In this document: in pieces, positions 17,502 to 25,823 of the stretch | How positions within the stretch are numbered: the first letter of the stretch is position 1 | Layout of the letters: each line of letters begins with the position of its first letter | Assembly (NCBI RefSeq): GCF_011050415.1 | Contig: NZ_DRFS01000008.1 | Span: forward strand, 1 to 64,000 | DNA length: 64,000 nucleotides | Source of the DNA: Halomonas sp. | GTDB taxonomy: Bacteria > Pseudomonadota > Gammaproteobacteria > Pseudomonadales > Halomonadaceae | Direction of reading: 5' to 3' | The notes under the pieces: generated by a model | The model's database searches: none | What the model was told of the DNA's origin: nothing | What the model saw: only the letters and a program-made list of their open reading frames with translations | Translations under genes and position numbers: made by a program

Positions 17502-19163
17502 ATGAAAATCAGTACAAATATGACACCTGAGCGTAGAAATAAGATGATGTCGCTTGGCGCCTGGAATGACATGCTCATTACAGATTATCTTGATCAAGCG
17601 GTTGCTCAAGCACCTAACAAACCAGCCATTGTTACCTACACCATGGCCTCTGGAGAACGAACCCAGCTTAGCTATAGCGAACTCAATGAGCGGGCCACAC
17701 AAATAGCCGTTGGGCTTGTCTCGCTGGGCATTCAGGTGGGGGATGTGGTGTCTTGCCAATTGCCTAATTGGTGGCAAATGACCGCGCTCCACTTAGCGTG
17801 TGTTCGAGTCGGCGCAGTACTTAACCCGCTTATGCCCATTTTCCGCGAGCATGAGTTGCGTTTTATGCTCGCCCAAGCCGAAAGTAAGCTGCTAGTCGTA
17901 CCCGGTGTGTTTCGAGGTTTCGATCATGCTGCCATGGCAGCAACTCTTAAGGCAGAATTGGCTTCGCTAACCCATGTACTGGTGATTGGCGGTGAAGGTA
18001 AAGGAGAATCCAGCTTTGAAGCTCGCCTGCTTAACCATGGAGAGGAAAAGACGCGCGATACTGCCGCACTGTTTACAGAGCGCCGCCCATCCGGTGATGA
18101 TGTTGTGCAACTGCTTTACACATCGGGTACTACGGGCAAACCAAAAGGGGTAATGCACACCTCTAATACGCTGCTTAGCCATATTCGCCCCCTTGCCGAA
18201 CGCTTAGCGCTGAATGCTGCTGATACCGCCTTAATGCCTTCGCCTCTGGCGCATCAGTTAGGCTTTCTTTACGGCTTAATGATGCCGATCTATTTGCAGG
18301 CCACGGCCGTTCTTCAAGATACGTGGTTACCCGCTGAAGCAGTCAAAATAGTACGCTTTGAACAGCCCAGTTTGATGCTGGGTTCTACTCCCTTTTTGGC
18401 AGATATCGCCGAGCAAGCGATTGCTCACGGAAGTGATCTGCAGTCACTGAAACTCTTTCTTTGTGCAGGCGCCCCTATACCCAGTCCGCTAGTAGAAAAA
18501 GCGGCGCGTAATTTGCCCACTAAAATCATCTCCGCCTGGGGAATGACCGAGAACGGCGCCGTTACCACTACTCGTTTGGATGATGCGCCTTCGTGTTCAG
18601 TCGAAACCGATGGCGTCCCTCTGCCCTTTATGGAACTCAAAGTGACCGATATTGAGGGCAACACCTTGCCACCTAATCAAGAAGGCAGCCTATGGGTGCG
18701 CGGTGCCAGTCTGTTTGTTGGCTACTTCAAACAACCTGATCTTTACGGCGTAGATGAGGAAGGCTGGTTCCCAACGGGGGATTTAGCACGCCTCAATGAA
18801 GCGGGCTATGTGCGTATCACGGGCCGCTCTAAAGATGTGGTCATTCGAGGCGGTGAGAATATCCCCATCGTGGATATCGAAAACACTCTTTATCAGCATC
18901 CCGCTATCCAGGCACTGGCGCTTGTTGGGCGCCCAGATGAGCGTTTAGGCGAGCGGTTGGTCGCTTACGTTGTGCTCAAAGAGGGTTACCCCAGCCTGAG
19001 CCTTGAAGAGATCACTCAGTTTCTTACCGAGCGGCATGTGACGCGCCAATACCATCCGGAGTTTCTTGAAGTGCTGGAAGAGCTGCCACGCACGCCTTCT
19101 GGAAAAATTCAGAAATTTAAGCTTCGCGACCAAGCGGCTATCCATTCCGATTCACGCGCTTAA
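17502..19163 (+). CDS. aliA: Cyclohexanecarboxylate-CoA ligase (AMP-forming acyl-CoA synthetase)
   Basis: A 553-aa ANL-superfamily enzyme. The P-loop is LLYTSGTTGKPKGVMHTSNT near residue 205, the middle adenylate motif is AWGMTENGA, the hinge is GWFPTGDLARL, and the catalytic Lys lies in PRTPSGKIQKFKLR near the end. It activates a carboxylic acid to the CoA thioester. The assignment to cyclohexanecarboxylate comes from context: badH-, badI- and aliB-like genes follow on the same strand with 30-50 bp gaps. ATG at 17502 with CAGGATTTT upstream. First gene of the operon; a fatty-acid ligase is the alternative if read in isolation. Confidence 0.8.
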   Translation: MKISTNMTPERRNKMMSLGAWNDMLITDYLDQAVAQAPNKPAIVTYTMASGERTQLSYSELNERATQIAVGLVSLGIQVGDVVSCQLPNWWQMTALHLACVRVGAVLNPLMPIFREHELRFMLAQAESKLLVVPGVFRGFDHAAMAATLKAELASLTHVLVIGGEGKGESSFEARLLNHGEEKTRDTAALFTERRPSGDDVVQLLYTSGTTGKPKGVMHTSNTLLSHIRPLAERLALNAADTALMPSPLAHQLGFLYGLMMPIYLQATAVLQDTWLPAEAVKIVRFEQPSLMLGSTPFLADIAEQAIAHGSDLQSLKLFLCAGAPIPSPLVEKAARNLPTKIISAWGMTENGAVTTTRLDDAPSCSVETDGVPLPFMELKVTDIEGNTLPPNQEGSLWVRGASLFVGYFKQPDLYGVDEEGWFPTGDLARLNEAGYVRITGRSKDVVIRGGENIPIVDIENTLYQHPAIQALALVGRPDERLGERLVAYVVLKEGYPSLSLEEITQFLTERHVTRQYHPEFLEVLEELPRTPSGKIQKFKLRDQAAIHSDSRA

Positions 19164-19206
19164 TGTGTCGTTATGCGCCTCAAATGGCCACTAATGGGAA
19201 AACAAT

Positions 19207-19974
19207 ATGCAAGGTTTAACTGGAAAAACCGTAATAGTGACCGGCGGCGGCGGCGGCATTGGCCGCGCGGTGTGTCAACGCTTTGCTCAGGAAGGCGCGC
19301 TGGTCGCTGTGCTTGACCGTGATGAGCAAGCCGCCCAAGTAAGTGTCGACAGCATTATTGAAGCAGGCGGTAACGCTCGCGCTTACGCTGCGGATATCAC
19401 CAATTACCACGCTATTGAAGCGACCGTTAAGCGCATTGAAGCAGAGCTCGGCACGCCCACTATTTTGATTAATAACGCGGGCTTTGACCGCTTTATGCCG
19501 TTTCTTAAAACCGACCCCGCGATGTGGGAGTCGCTGATTGCCGTGAACCTGACCGGCGCGCTCAATATGCACCACATCGTACTGCCAAGAATGGTGGAGG
19601 CGGGCGGTGGCAAGGTGGTCAACATTGCCTCGGATGCAGCCCGGGTGGGCTCTTCCGGTGAAGCCGTTTATGCCGCCTGTAAGGCGGGGCTGCTCGGTTT
19701 AAGTAAAACCCTCGCCCGGGAGCTGGCGACTAAAAACATTACCGTCAACGTTGTTTGTCCTGGCCCTACCGATACTGCCCTTTTAAAAGGCGTGGCCGAT
19801 ACCTCCCGTGACCCTGAAAAGTTACTGGAAGCCTTCCGCAACGCCGTACCCATGCGCCGGATAGGCCAGCCTGAAGATTACCCTGGGATTATCGTGATGC
19901 TCGCGAGCGACGAAGCGAATTTTATTACCGGGCAGGTGATCAGCGTCTCCGGCGGGCTGACCATGGCGGGTTAA
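19207..19974 (+). CDS. badH: 2-hydroxycyclohexanecarboxyl-CoA dehydrogenase (SDR)
   Basis: A 255-aa classical short-chain dehydrogenase: cofactor motif TGGGGGIGRAV near residue 11, NNAG at about 89, and catalytic Tyr/Lys in AVYAACKAG near residue 155. It would oxidise 2-hydroxycyclohexane-1-carboxyl-CoA to the 2-keto compound with NAD+. It sits directly before a clear badI homologue, as in Rhodopseudomonas palustris, which gives the specific call. The SDR family alone would not. Confidence 0.78.
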   Translation: MQGLTGKTVIVTGGGGGIGRAVCQRFAQEGALVAVLDRDEQAAQVSVDSIIEAGGNARAYAADITNYHAIEATVKRIEAELGTPTILINNAGFDRFMPFLKTDPAMWESLIAVNLTGALNMHHIVLPRMVEAGGGKVVNIASDAARVGSSGEAVYAACKAGLLGLSKTLARELATKNITVNVVCPGPTDTALLKGVADTSRDPEKLLEAFRNAVPMRRIGQPEDYPGIIVMLASDEANFITGQVISVSGGLTMAG

Positions 19975-20007
19975 CGCAAGCCGCTTACAAAAATAAGGAG
20001 CTAAATC

Positions 20008-20805
20008 ATGAGCCATACCACTCACTACGAAGACATCTTGTATGAGGTAGACGACGGCGTCGCAACGATCACTATCAACCGACCCGAGCGCTATAACGCC
20101 TTCCGTGGCCAAACCTGCATGGAACTGCTGGATGCCTTCAACCGTGCTGGCTGGGACAAATCGATTGGCGTCATTGTGCTCACCGGCGCGGGTGATAAGG
20201 CATTCTGCACCGGGGGCGATCAAGGCGCGCATGAGGGCCAATACGATGGCCGCGGCATCATCGGTCTACCGGTAGAGGAGCTGCAAACGCTCATCCGCCA
20301 AGTGCCTAAACCGGTCATTGCCCGTGTGAATGGGTTTGCCATTGGCGGCGGGCACGTTTTACACGTGGTCTGCGATCTAAGCATTGCGTCAGAGACAGCC
20401 ATTTTTGGCCAGGTGGGCCCAAAAGTGGGATCGGTTGACCCCGGCTTTGGCACCGCTTATCTCGCCCGCGTCATTGGCGAAAAACGGGCCCGTGAAATCT
20501 GGTACCTGTGTCGAAAATATACGGCTCAGCAAGCGCTCGATTGGGGGCTGCTCAATGCTGTGGTGCCGCCTGAGCAGCTTGACGAGGAAGTGCGTAAATG
20601 GTGCGACGAAATTCTTGAGAAAAGCCCTACTGCCCTGTCCATCGCCAAGCGCTCTTTCAATGCAGACAGCGAAAATATCGCCGGTATTGGTGCACTCGGT
20701 ATGCAGGCGCTAAGCCTCTACTACGACACCAAGGAGTCGCAGGAAGGAGTTGCCGCGTTTAAGGAAAAGCGTAAGCCCGAATTTCGCAAATATTATGAGT
20801 CATAA
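20008..20805 (+). CDS. badI: 2-ketocyclohexanecarboxyl-CoA hydrolase
   Basis: A 265-aa crotonase-fold enzyme that opens the ring of 2-ketocyclohexane-1-carboxyl-CoA to pimeloyl-CoA. It keeps stretches I recognise from R. palustris BadI: NAFRGQTCMELLDAF, GDKAFCTGGDQGAHEGQYDG, FGQVGPKVGSVDPGFGTAYL and KEKRKPEFRKYYES at the C-terminus. A plain enoyl-CoA hydratase would lack several of these, and MenB is the nearest other relative. AAGGAG stands before the ATG at 20008. Confidence 0.88.
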   Translation: MSHTTHYEDILYEVDDGVATITINRPERYNAFRGQTCMELLDAFNRAGWDKSIGVIVLTGAGDKAFCTGGDQGAHEGQYDGRGIIGLPVEELQTLIRQVPKPVIARVNGFAIGGGHVLHVVCDLSIASETAIFGQVGPKVGSVDPGFGTAYLARVIGEKRAREIWYLCRKYTAQQALDWGLLNAVVPPEQLDEEVRKWCDEILEKSPTALSIAKRSFNADSENIAGIGALGMQALSLYYDTKESQEGVAAFKEKRKPEFRKYYES

Positions 20806-20855
20806 CCGATGCTCCCCTTCACAAAGGGTAGTCTCAAGAGAGCGAGTGAAGCGTC

Positions 20856-21995
20856 ATGAATTTTGCATTTACCGAACAGCAAGAAGCCATTCGCGACACC
20901 ATCGCGCGGTTTGCCAGCGAGCGATTAGCCCCTCGCTATCGGCAGCGTGAGCAGGCGGCATGCATTGAACGCGAGATCGTCGCCGAGTTAGGCCAGATGG
21001 GCTGCCTGGGCGGTGAGCTACCCGAAGAGTTCGGTGGCAGCGGGCTGGACTGTATGACCACTGGTGTAATTGTTGAAGAGATCGCCAGGGGTGACTTTAA
21101 CGTCGGCTACTTGCCCCTGCTCGCTTCTCTTAATGGTCAAATCATCGCCCATCACGCCCGGCCGGAGTTGGCCCAAGAGTGGTTATCAGGCATGACGGCT
21201 GGCCATAAGATCTGCTGTATTGCGCTAACCGAGCCCCATGGCGGCTCAGATGCAGCAAACCTTAAGCTCAAAGCGACCCGTGATGGCGATAGCTTTCTGC
21301 TAAAAGGTGAAAAAACCTCCATTTCCATGGCCGATCAGGCGGATGTAGCGGTGGTCTTTGCGCGCACCGGGACACAAGAGCAGCGCGCCAGCGGCATCAG
21401 CGCGTTTTTAGTACCCATGGAGAGCACGGGTATTTCGACCAGTCGCTTTGAGGATTCAGGCCAACGAGCCATTGGCCGCGGCTCTATTTTCTTCGACAAT
21501 GTGCGTGTGCCTGCCGACCACATGCTAGGCATCGAAGGGCAAGGCTTTAAGCAGGTGATGCAGGGGTTTGACTATAGCCGTGCGCTGATTGGTTTACAGT
21601 GTTTGGCCGTGGCTCAGCAGTCGTTGGATGAAACTTGGCAGTGGCTCACCCAGCGTGAAGCCTTTGGCCAGCCGTTAGCTGCCTTCCAAGGCTTGACCCA
21701 TCCACTGGCGGAATACCAAACCTACGTACAAGCGGCGCGGCTGCAGTGTTATTACGCGCTGTGGCTAAAAGACAACCAGCGCCCGCATACCGCTGAAGCG
21801 GCAATGAATAAGTGGTGGGGACCGAAGCTAGCCTTTGATGTGATCAAACAGTGCATGCTGGCCCACGGGCATACGGGTTGGGGGGAAGATTTGCCGTTTT
21901 CCCAGCGCATGCGTGATGTACTAGGGCTGCAGATTGGTGATGGCACGGCTCAGATTATGAAAAATATTATTGCGCGTCAGTCGGTCTCTGCGTGA
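20856..21995 (+). CDS. aliB: Cyclohexanecarboxyl-CoA dehydrogenase (acyl-CoA dehydrogenase)
   Basis: A 379-aa FAD acyl-CoA dehydrogenase with N-terminal helices, a mid beta domain (CCIALTEPHGGSDAANLKLKA) and a C-terminal four-helix domain. At the position of the usual catalytic YEGT motif it reads GDGT, with Asp362 in place of Glu. Asp as the base is reported for cyclohexanecarboxyl-CoA dehydrogenases, which supports the call. It introduces the C1-C2 double bond. The stop overlaps a GTG (GTGA) of the MarR frame downstream. Confidence 0.82.
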   Translation: MNFAFTEQQEAIRDTIARFASERLAPRYRQREQAACIEREIVAELGQMGCLGGELPEEFGGSGLDCMTTGVIVEEIARGDFNVGYLPLLASLNGQIIAHHARPELAQEWLSGMTAGHKICCIALTEPHGGSDAANLKLKATRDGDSFLLKGEKTSISMADQADVAVVFARTGTQEQRASGISAFLVPMESTGISTSRFEDSGQRAIGRGSIFFDNVRVPADHMLGIEGQGFKQVMQGFDYSRALIGLQCLAVAQQSLDETWQWLTQREAFGQPLAAFQGLTHPLAEYQTYVQAARLQCYYALWLKDNQRPHTAEAAMNKWWGPKLAFDVIKQCMLAHGHTGWGEDLPFSQRMRDVLGLQIGDGTAQIMKNIIARQSVSA

Positions 21996-22066
21996 ACGCT
22001 GGCTTCTTGCTTGTCTCACTTGATCGCCTGGGCGCGGATTCTATCGACCCAGTCAAGGATATGCCG

Positions 22067-22546
22067 ATGGCGAGTGAAGACGACAAAAGCGTGGCTAACC
22101 GACTTTTTTTTCGGCTTTTTCAGGTCAGCAATATCCTGCAAAAGCAGACGATAAGCGAAGTAGGCTTGACCACCGTGCAGTGGGCAGTGCTGGGCGCCCT
22201 TTCACGTAAAGGCTTTGAAGAGGGTATTTCGTTTAATGCGCTGACCGAGTACTTGGTGGTTAGCCGTCAAAGCCTGGACGGCGTGCTCAAGCGTTTGGAG
22301 CGCGATGCCCATGTTGAACGTATTCCTCATCCCGACGACAAGCGCGCACGGATTATTTTACTGACCCACCAAGGTCGCGCCTTTTGGGAGAGTTTACAGC
22401 CCCGAATTCATGAGTTTTACCGTGATGGGCTTAGCAGTTTTTCCTTCGATGAAACCGTCAGCTTGTTGCACTACCTCAATAAACTTCAGCACGATTTAGA
22501 AAATACCGCGCTAAACGCCAAGGAGGAAACGACCGAAACACCATAA
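22067..22546 (+). CDS. MarR-family regulator of the cyclohexanecarboxylate operon (BadR-like)
   Basis: Winged-helix regulator of about 159 aa from the ATG at 22067 (MASEDDKSV), which has AAGGAT 8 nt upstream. The frame is open from a GTG at 21992 overlapping the aliB stop, so a 184-aa form is possible. The HTH and wing read SFNALTEYLVVSRQSLDGVLKRLERDAHVERIPHPDDKRARIILLT. In R. palustris BadR, a MarR protein, represses the bad/ali genes; linkage here implies the same role. Confidence 0.8.
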   Translation: MASEDDKSVANRLFFRLFQVSNILQKQTISEVGLTTVQWAVLGALSRKGFEEGISFNALTEYLVVSRQSLDGVLKRLERDAHVERIPHPDDKRARIILLTHQGRAFWESLQPRIHEFYRDGLSSFSFDETVSLLHYLNKLQHDLENTALNAKEETTETP

Positions 22547-22641
22547 CCAACCCAACGAACGGCGCTGTTAAAGCGCACCCAGCGTTACTACCCATACCGA
22601 TAACAACAATTTGCCTCGTCTTGCACGGGGTTGGGGGTTCT

Positions 22642-23862
22642 ATGTCTGCTCTAAATAAACAACCGTTAGCCATTGCGCTAAGCATCGCGTTTGCCAGTGC
22701 GTTCAGCAGCGCTCAGGCAAACGTCAGCGATAATGAAATTCGCATCGGCTATTTATCCGATATGTCAGGGCCCTACCGCGATTTGGCCGGTCCTGGTGGC
22801 TTGGAAGCGCTTAACATGGCGGTGGAAGATCACGGCGGTGAAATTAACGGCGCACCGATTGTGGTGTTTAGTGGTGATGACCGAAACAGCGCTGATGTGG
22901 GAGCCAACACCGTACGTGAATGGATCGACCAGCGTAATGTCGATATGGTCGCAGGCATGGTGGCCTCGTCGGTGACAATCGCTGCCACTCAGCTCCTGGC
23001 TGAAAACGATAAGCTTGCCATGGTGGCAGGTGCCGCCGCACTGAGTATCACCAATGAGTATTGCACGCCCAATCATGTGCAGTGGGTCTACGATACTTAT
23101 GCTATGTCCAATGGCGCTGCTAAAGCGATACTCGAAGAAGGGGGTGATAGTTGGTTCATGATTACCGCTGACTATGCCTTTGGTCACTCGCTGGAAAACG
23201 ACGTTACCGCCGTCGTGGAAGCGCATGGAGGCGAGGTGTTGGGTAGCGTGCGCCATCCGCTAAATACCAGCGATTTCTCATCGTATGTGCTGCAAGCGCA
23301 AAACTCTGGCGCCAAGATCGTAGGGCTGGCGAATGCGGGGGCCGACACCGTTAATGCGATCAGCACGGCGGGGCAATTTGGCCTGGCACAGTCTGGTCAG
23401 TCACTCGCCGGGTTGATGGTGTTTTTAAACGATATACACGCGCTGGGCTTAGAAAGCACCCAAGGCATGCAACTAACGACCGGCTGGTACTGGGATTTGA
23501 ATGAGGCTTCACGTGAATGGGCAGAGCGCTATCATGCGCGTACTGGCCGAATGCCAACGATGGTACAGGCAGGCGTTTACTCCAGCGTTATGCACTACTT
23601 AAATGCCGTTGAAGCGAGCGGCACGGACGACTCAGCCACCGTTCGCGCCATGATGCAAGACACGCCCATCAACGACATGTTCGCCACCAACGGCTACATT
23701 CGTGATGATGGTCGCATGGTGCATGATATGTACCTAGCCAGGGTGAAAACACCTGATGCCTCCACTAACGAGTGGGATCTTTACGAAATACTGCGCACGA
23801 TTCCGGGTGAAGAGGCCTTCCAATCGCTGGAAGAGAGCCGCTGTCACTTGGTCGCCCAATAA
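22642..23862 (+). CDS. ABC transporter substrate-binding protein (branched-chain amino acid/aromatic acid type)
   Basis: A 406-aa periplasmic binding protein with an N-terminal signal (PLAIALSIAFASAFSSAQA) and the Leu/Ile/Val-binding-protein fold: IRIGYLSDMSGPYRDLAGPGGLEALNMAV, DVGANTVREWIDQRNVDMVAGMVASSVT. No permease or ATPase genes accompany it, so it must use components encoded elsewhere or act as a sensor or carrier. Position in the CHC operon suggests an alicyclic or aromatic carboxylate ligand. The ATG at 22642 (MSALNKQ) is chosen since the signal peptide starts there. Confidence 0.84.
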   Translation: MSALNKQPLAIALSIAFASAFSSAQANVSDNEIRIGYLSDMSGPYRDLAGPGGLEALNMAVEDHGGEINGAPIVVFSGDDRNSADVGANTVREWIDQRNVDMVAGMVASSVTIAATQLLAENDKLAMVAGAAALSITNEYCTPNHVQWVYDTYAMSNGAAKAILEEGGDSWFMITADYAFGHSLENDVTAVVEAHGGEVLGSVRHPLNTSDFSSYVLQAQNSGAKIVGLANAGADTVNAISTAGQFGLAQSGQSLAGLMVFLNDIHALGLESTQGMQLTTGWYWDLNEASREWAERYHARTGRMPTMVQAGVYSSVMHYLNAVEASGTDDSATVRAMMQDTPINDMFATNGYIRDDGRMVHDMYLARVKTPDASTNEWDLYEILRTIPGEEAFQSLEESRCHLVAQ

Positions 23863-23927
23863 CATCATTTAATGCGCGCGGCATGCTAGCGGCAAAGCAC
23901 CGCGCGACTCTTTTAAGGAGTGCCCGC

Positions 23928-24596
23928 ATGCATGTAGATACCGCCATCACCAGCCGCAAATCGGTGCGCCGTTTTCTCGACACCCCCGTCGAGCGCGCAA
24001 CGATTATGCACATATTGGATATTGCTAGCCGCGCGCCCAGCGGTAGCAATATCCAGCCGTGGAAAGTGCATGTAGTGGCGGGAGCCGCTAAAGACCAGCT
24101 GTGCCAGCGGTTATTAGATGCCGTTGATCACGGCAAAAGCGATACACCTGAGTATCACTACTACCCGCAGAACTGGTTTGAACCCTACCTGGAGCGCCGC
24201 CGACGCTGTGGCTTTGGTCTTTATGCAACGCTGGGCATTGGCCGTGACGATAAAGCCAAGCGCGAAGCCCAGGCACGGCGGAATTTTCACTTATTCGATG
24301 CACCCGTTGGGCTTTTCATCACGATGGATCGTCGCCTGGAAGCGGGCAGTTTTATGGATTGTGGCATGTTTATCCAAAGTGTCATGTTAGCCGCCCGTGG
24401 CCAGGGGCTACATACCTGCCCGCAGGCTGCCTTTGCTTGGTACCACACGCTTATTCGCGACGAGCTTAAGTTGGATGAAAACTCGCTACTGCTCTGCGGT
24501 ATAGCGCTGGGCTACGAAGACATGCAGGCACCCGAAAACGGCTTTATTACCGAGCGAGAAAGCGTGGAAAACTTTACGACTTTTCGTGGCATTTAA
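23928..24596 (+). CDS. Nitroreductase family NAD(P)H-dependent flavoprotein
   Basis: A 222-aa FMN protein of the NfnB/nitroreductase fold: ITSRKSVRRFLDTP at the N-terminus binds FMN phosphate, and SRAPSGSNIQPWKVHVV and GLHTCPQAAFAWYH are family blocks. Start at ATG 23928 with AAGGAG about 8 nt upstream. It ends the CHC gene set. The physiological substrate is unknown; quinones, enones or nitro groups are possible. A frameshifted, over 90% similar copy lies at 39344-40010 and a tail relic at 45962-46030. Confidence 0.87.
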   Translation: MHVDTAITSRKSVRRFLDTPVERATIMHILDIASRAPSGSNIQPWKVHVVAGAAKDQLCQRLLDAVDHGKSDTPEYHYYPQNWFEPYLERRRRCGFGLYATLGIGRDDKAKREAQARRNFHLFDAPVGLFITMDRRLEAGSFMDCGMFIQSVMLAARGQGLHTCPQAAFAWYHTLIRDELKLDENSLLLCGIALGYEDMQAPENGFITERESVENFTTFRGI

Positions 24597-24605
24597 GCGT
24601 AAAAA

Positions 24606-24627
24606 AGCCCAGGCAGGCGCTTGGGCT
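24606..24627. terminator. Stem-loop after the nitroreductase gene
   Basis: A 9-bp stem (AGCCCAGGC with GCTTGGGCT, one G-T pair) with loop AGGC, preceded by a run of A. The U-tail falls on the minus strand, so it would terminate leftward transcription better than rightward. The same hairpin follows the nitroreductase copies near 40015 and at 46033-46058, where it faces pobA. Confidence 0.65.
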
Positions 24628-24722
24628 ATAAGGGTTAATCTCTTCACTATTTAACGTCTAAACAGGAGACTCGTAGAGCCTGCCGACAAGTTTTATCGAG
24701 GCGATCAGCTTGGCCATGAGCG

Positions 24723-24951
24723 TTAAAGAGCGTTTAGGTTATGAAACATTCTACTTAAGCATTGATTGATATAAACAATGTCCTGCTTGCTGAAATCGGC
24801 AAACGCTTTTTCCACTAAACGACTAGTAACTTGCCTGGCAATATCCAGCTTTGCCTCGCCCGCCTCGGTAAGCTCTACTTCAGTGACGCGCCCATCCTGC
24901 GGACTGGCTTCTGTTTTAAGCAAACCCTCGTACTCGGCACTAATTGAGACG
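24723..24951 (-). pseudogene. MarR-family regulator fragment (wing and C-terminus only)
   Basis: The frame reads SISAEYEGLLKTEASPQDG then RVTEVELTEAGEAKLD and ends HNLNAL, which fits the wing and dimerisation helix of MarR proteins. The N-terminal helices and recognition helix are missing, and the sequence upstream is not coding. It lies in the debris between the CHC operon and the phthalate island. Confidence 0.6.
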
Positions 24952-25092
24952 TGAAAAACAGCTCTTCGTTACTTCATTTAATTTAGCCTAGTCAAACAGA
25001 CAGCTTACCGGGCTGCCAATCAAGCAGGTCATAGCAATGAAATTGGCCTCGTTTCTATAGCAACGTGCACGTGACAAGCCACCTGAAACAGG

Positions 25093-25607
25093 CTATTCAT
25101 TCAAAAAAGCGCTGAACGCTTTAATGGCATACTTGCCACAACCAGGGAGGGCGAAGGCGACCGGTTCCTCGAGAAATACCGTTACATAGCGATAGCCGCG
25201 ACGAGACGGCGTTTCGGCCACACCGACGTTGGTCACATCCGACAGATTCAGCTCCCCAGCATGCAGCCCACGTAGTGATGAACAATGCGCCACAACCGCT
25301 TGCCGGAAATCTCCAACTGCCGAGAGGCGGCCAGCACAGGTATCTCCTGAGCCAATGACATGGCGGCTTGCTCAATGAAGTCGCTACCCGGCCGCACTCA
25401 AGGCACCCCAATGCGTTTGACGCCATGTCCAGGACACTTCGTGCGAGGCACGCGAGCATGGGTAAAACTACCGTGCTCGGCCTCGACCTAGAGATCCAGA
25501 CGAGGGGGCGATACAGAAGTCTCTAGGTGCTGGTTATTGAGAACCCAGAGCGCTTCCCAACCTAGCCCGAGAGTCAGCAAATGAGTGCCGTCAATATCGT
25601 ACCTACT
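25093..25607 (-). pseudogene. ISL3-family transposase relic
   Basis: Read on the minus strand, pieces match the N-terminal half of ISL3 transposases: DIDGTHLLTLGLGWEALWVL, then LDL-stop-VEAEHGSF, THARVPRTKCPGHGVKRIGVP, stop, VRPGSDFIEQAAMSLAQEI, LEISGKRLWRIVHHYVGCML, and after a 1-nt frameshift ELNLSDVTNVGVAETPSRRG. There are two in-frame stops, one frameshift and an internal deletion. The first catalytic Asp (VGVDET in active members) is Ala. The C-terminal half is absent. It marks the left edge of the phthalate island. Confidence 0.7.
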
Positions 25608-25787
25608 GCTGTTGAGGAATCATATCTGGCCCACCTCAGGGGTCGAACTCCCGCTCCAACGTCGAAAAAGCCAAAAATAATCACTTAATTTGATGAGAGG
25701 AGTGCCAGCCAAGGCTTCACCTTATTATTTTTGTCACTTAACCCATATATCGGCTTCAAAAAGTGGCAGGGCTAAGGTATTTTGAAT

Positions 25788-25795
25788 AAACTTAG
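25788..25795. promoter_or_regulatory. Half-site AAACTTAG upstream of the phthalate reductase gene
   Basis: The octamer equals one arm of the perfect inverted repeat at 36659-36678 upstream of the phthalate oxygenase gene. It lies 29 bp before the ATG at 25824. Two promoters of one pathway sharing this octamer suggests a common MarR operator half-site; eight bases could also be chance. Confidence 0.3.
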
Positions 25796-25823
25796 AAATA
25801 TAATATTATTTTGGGAGTACCTC

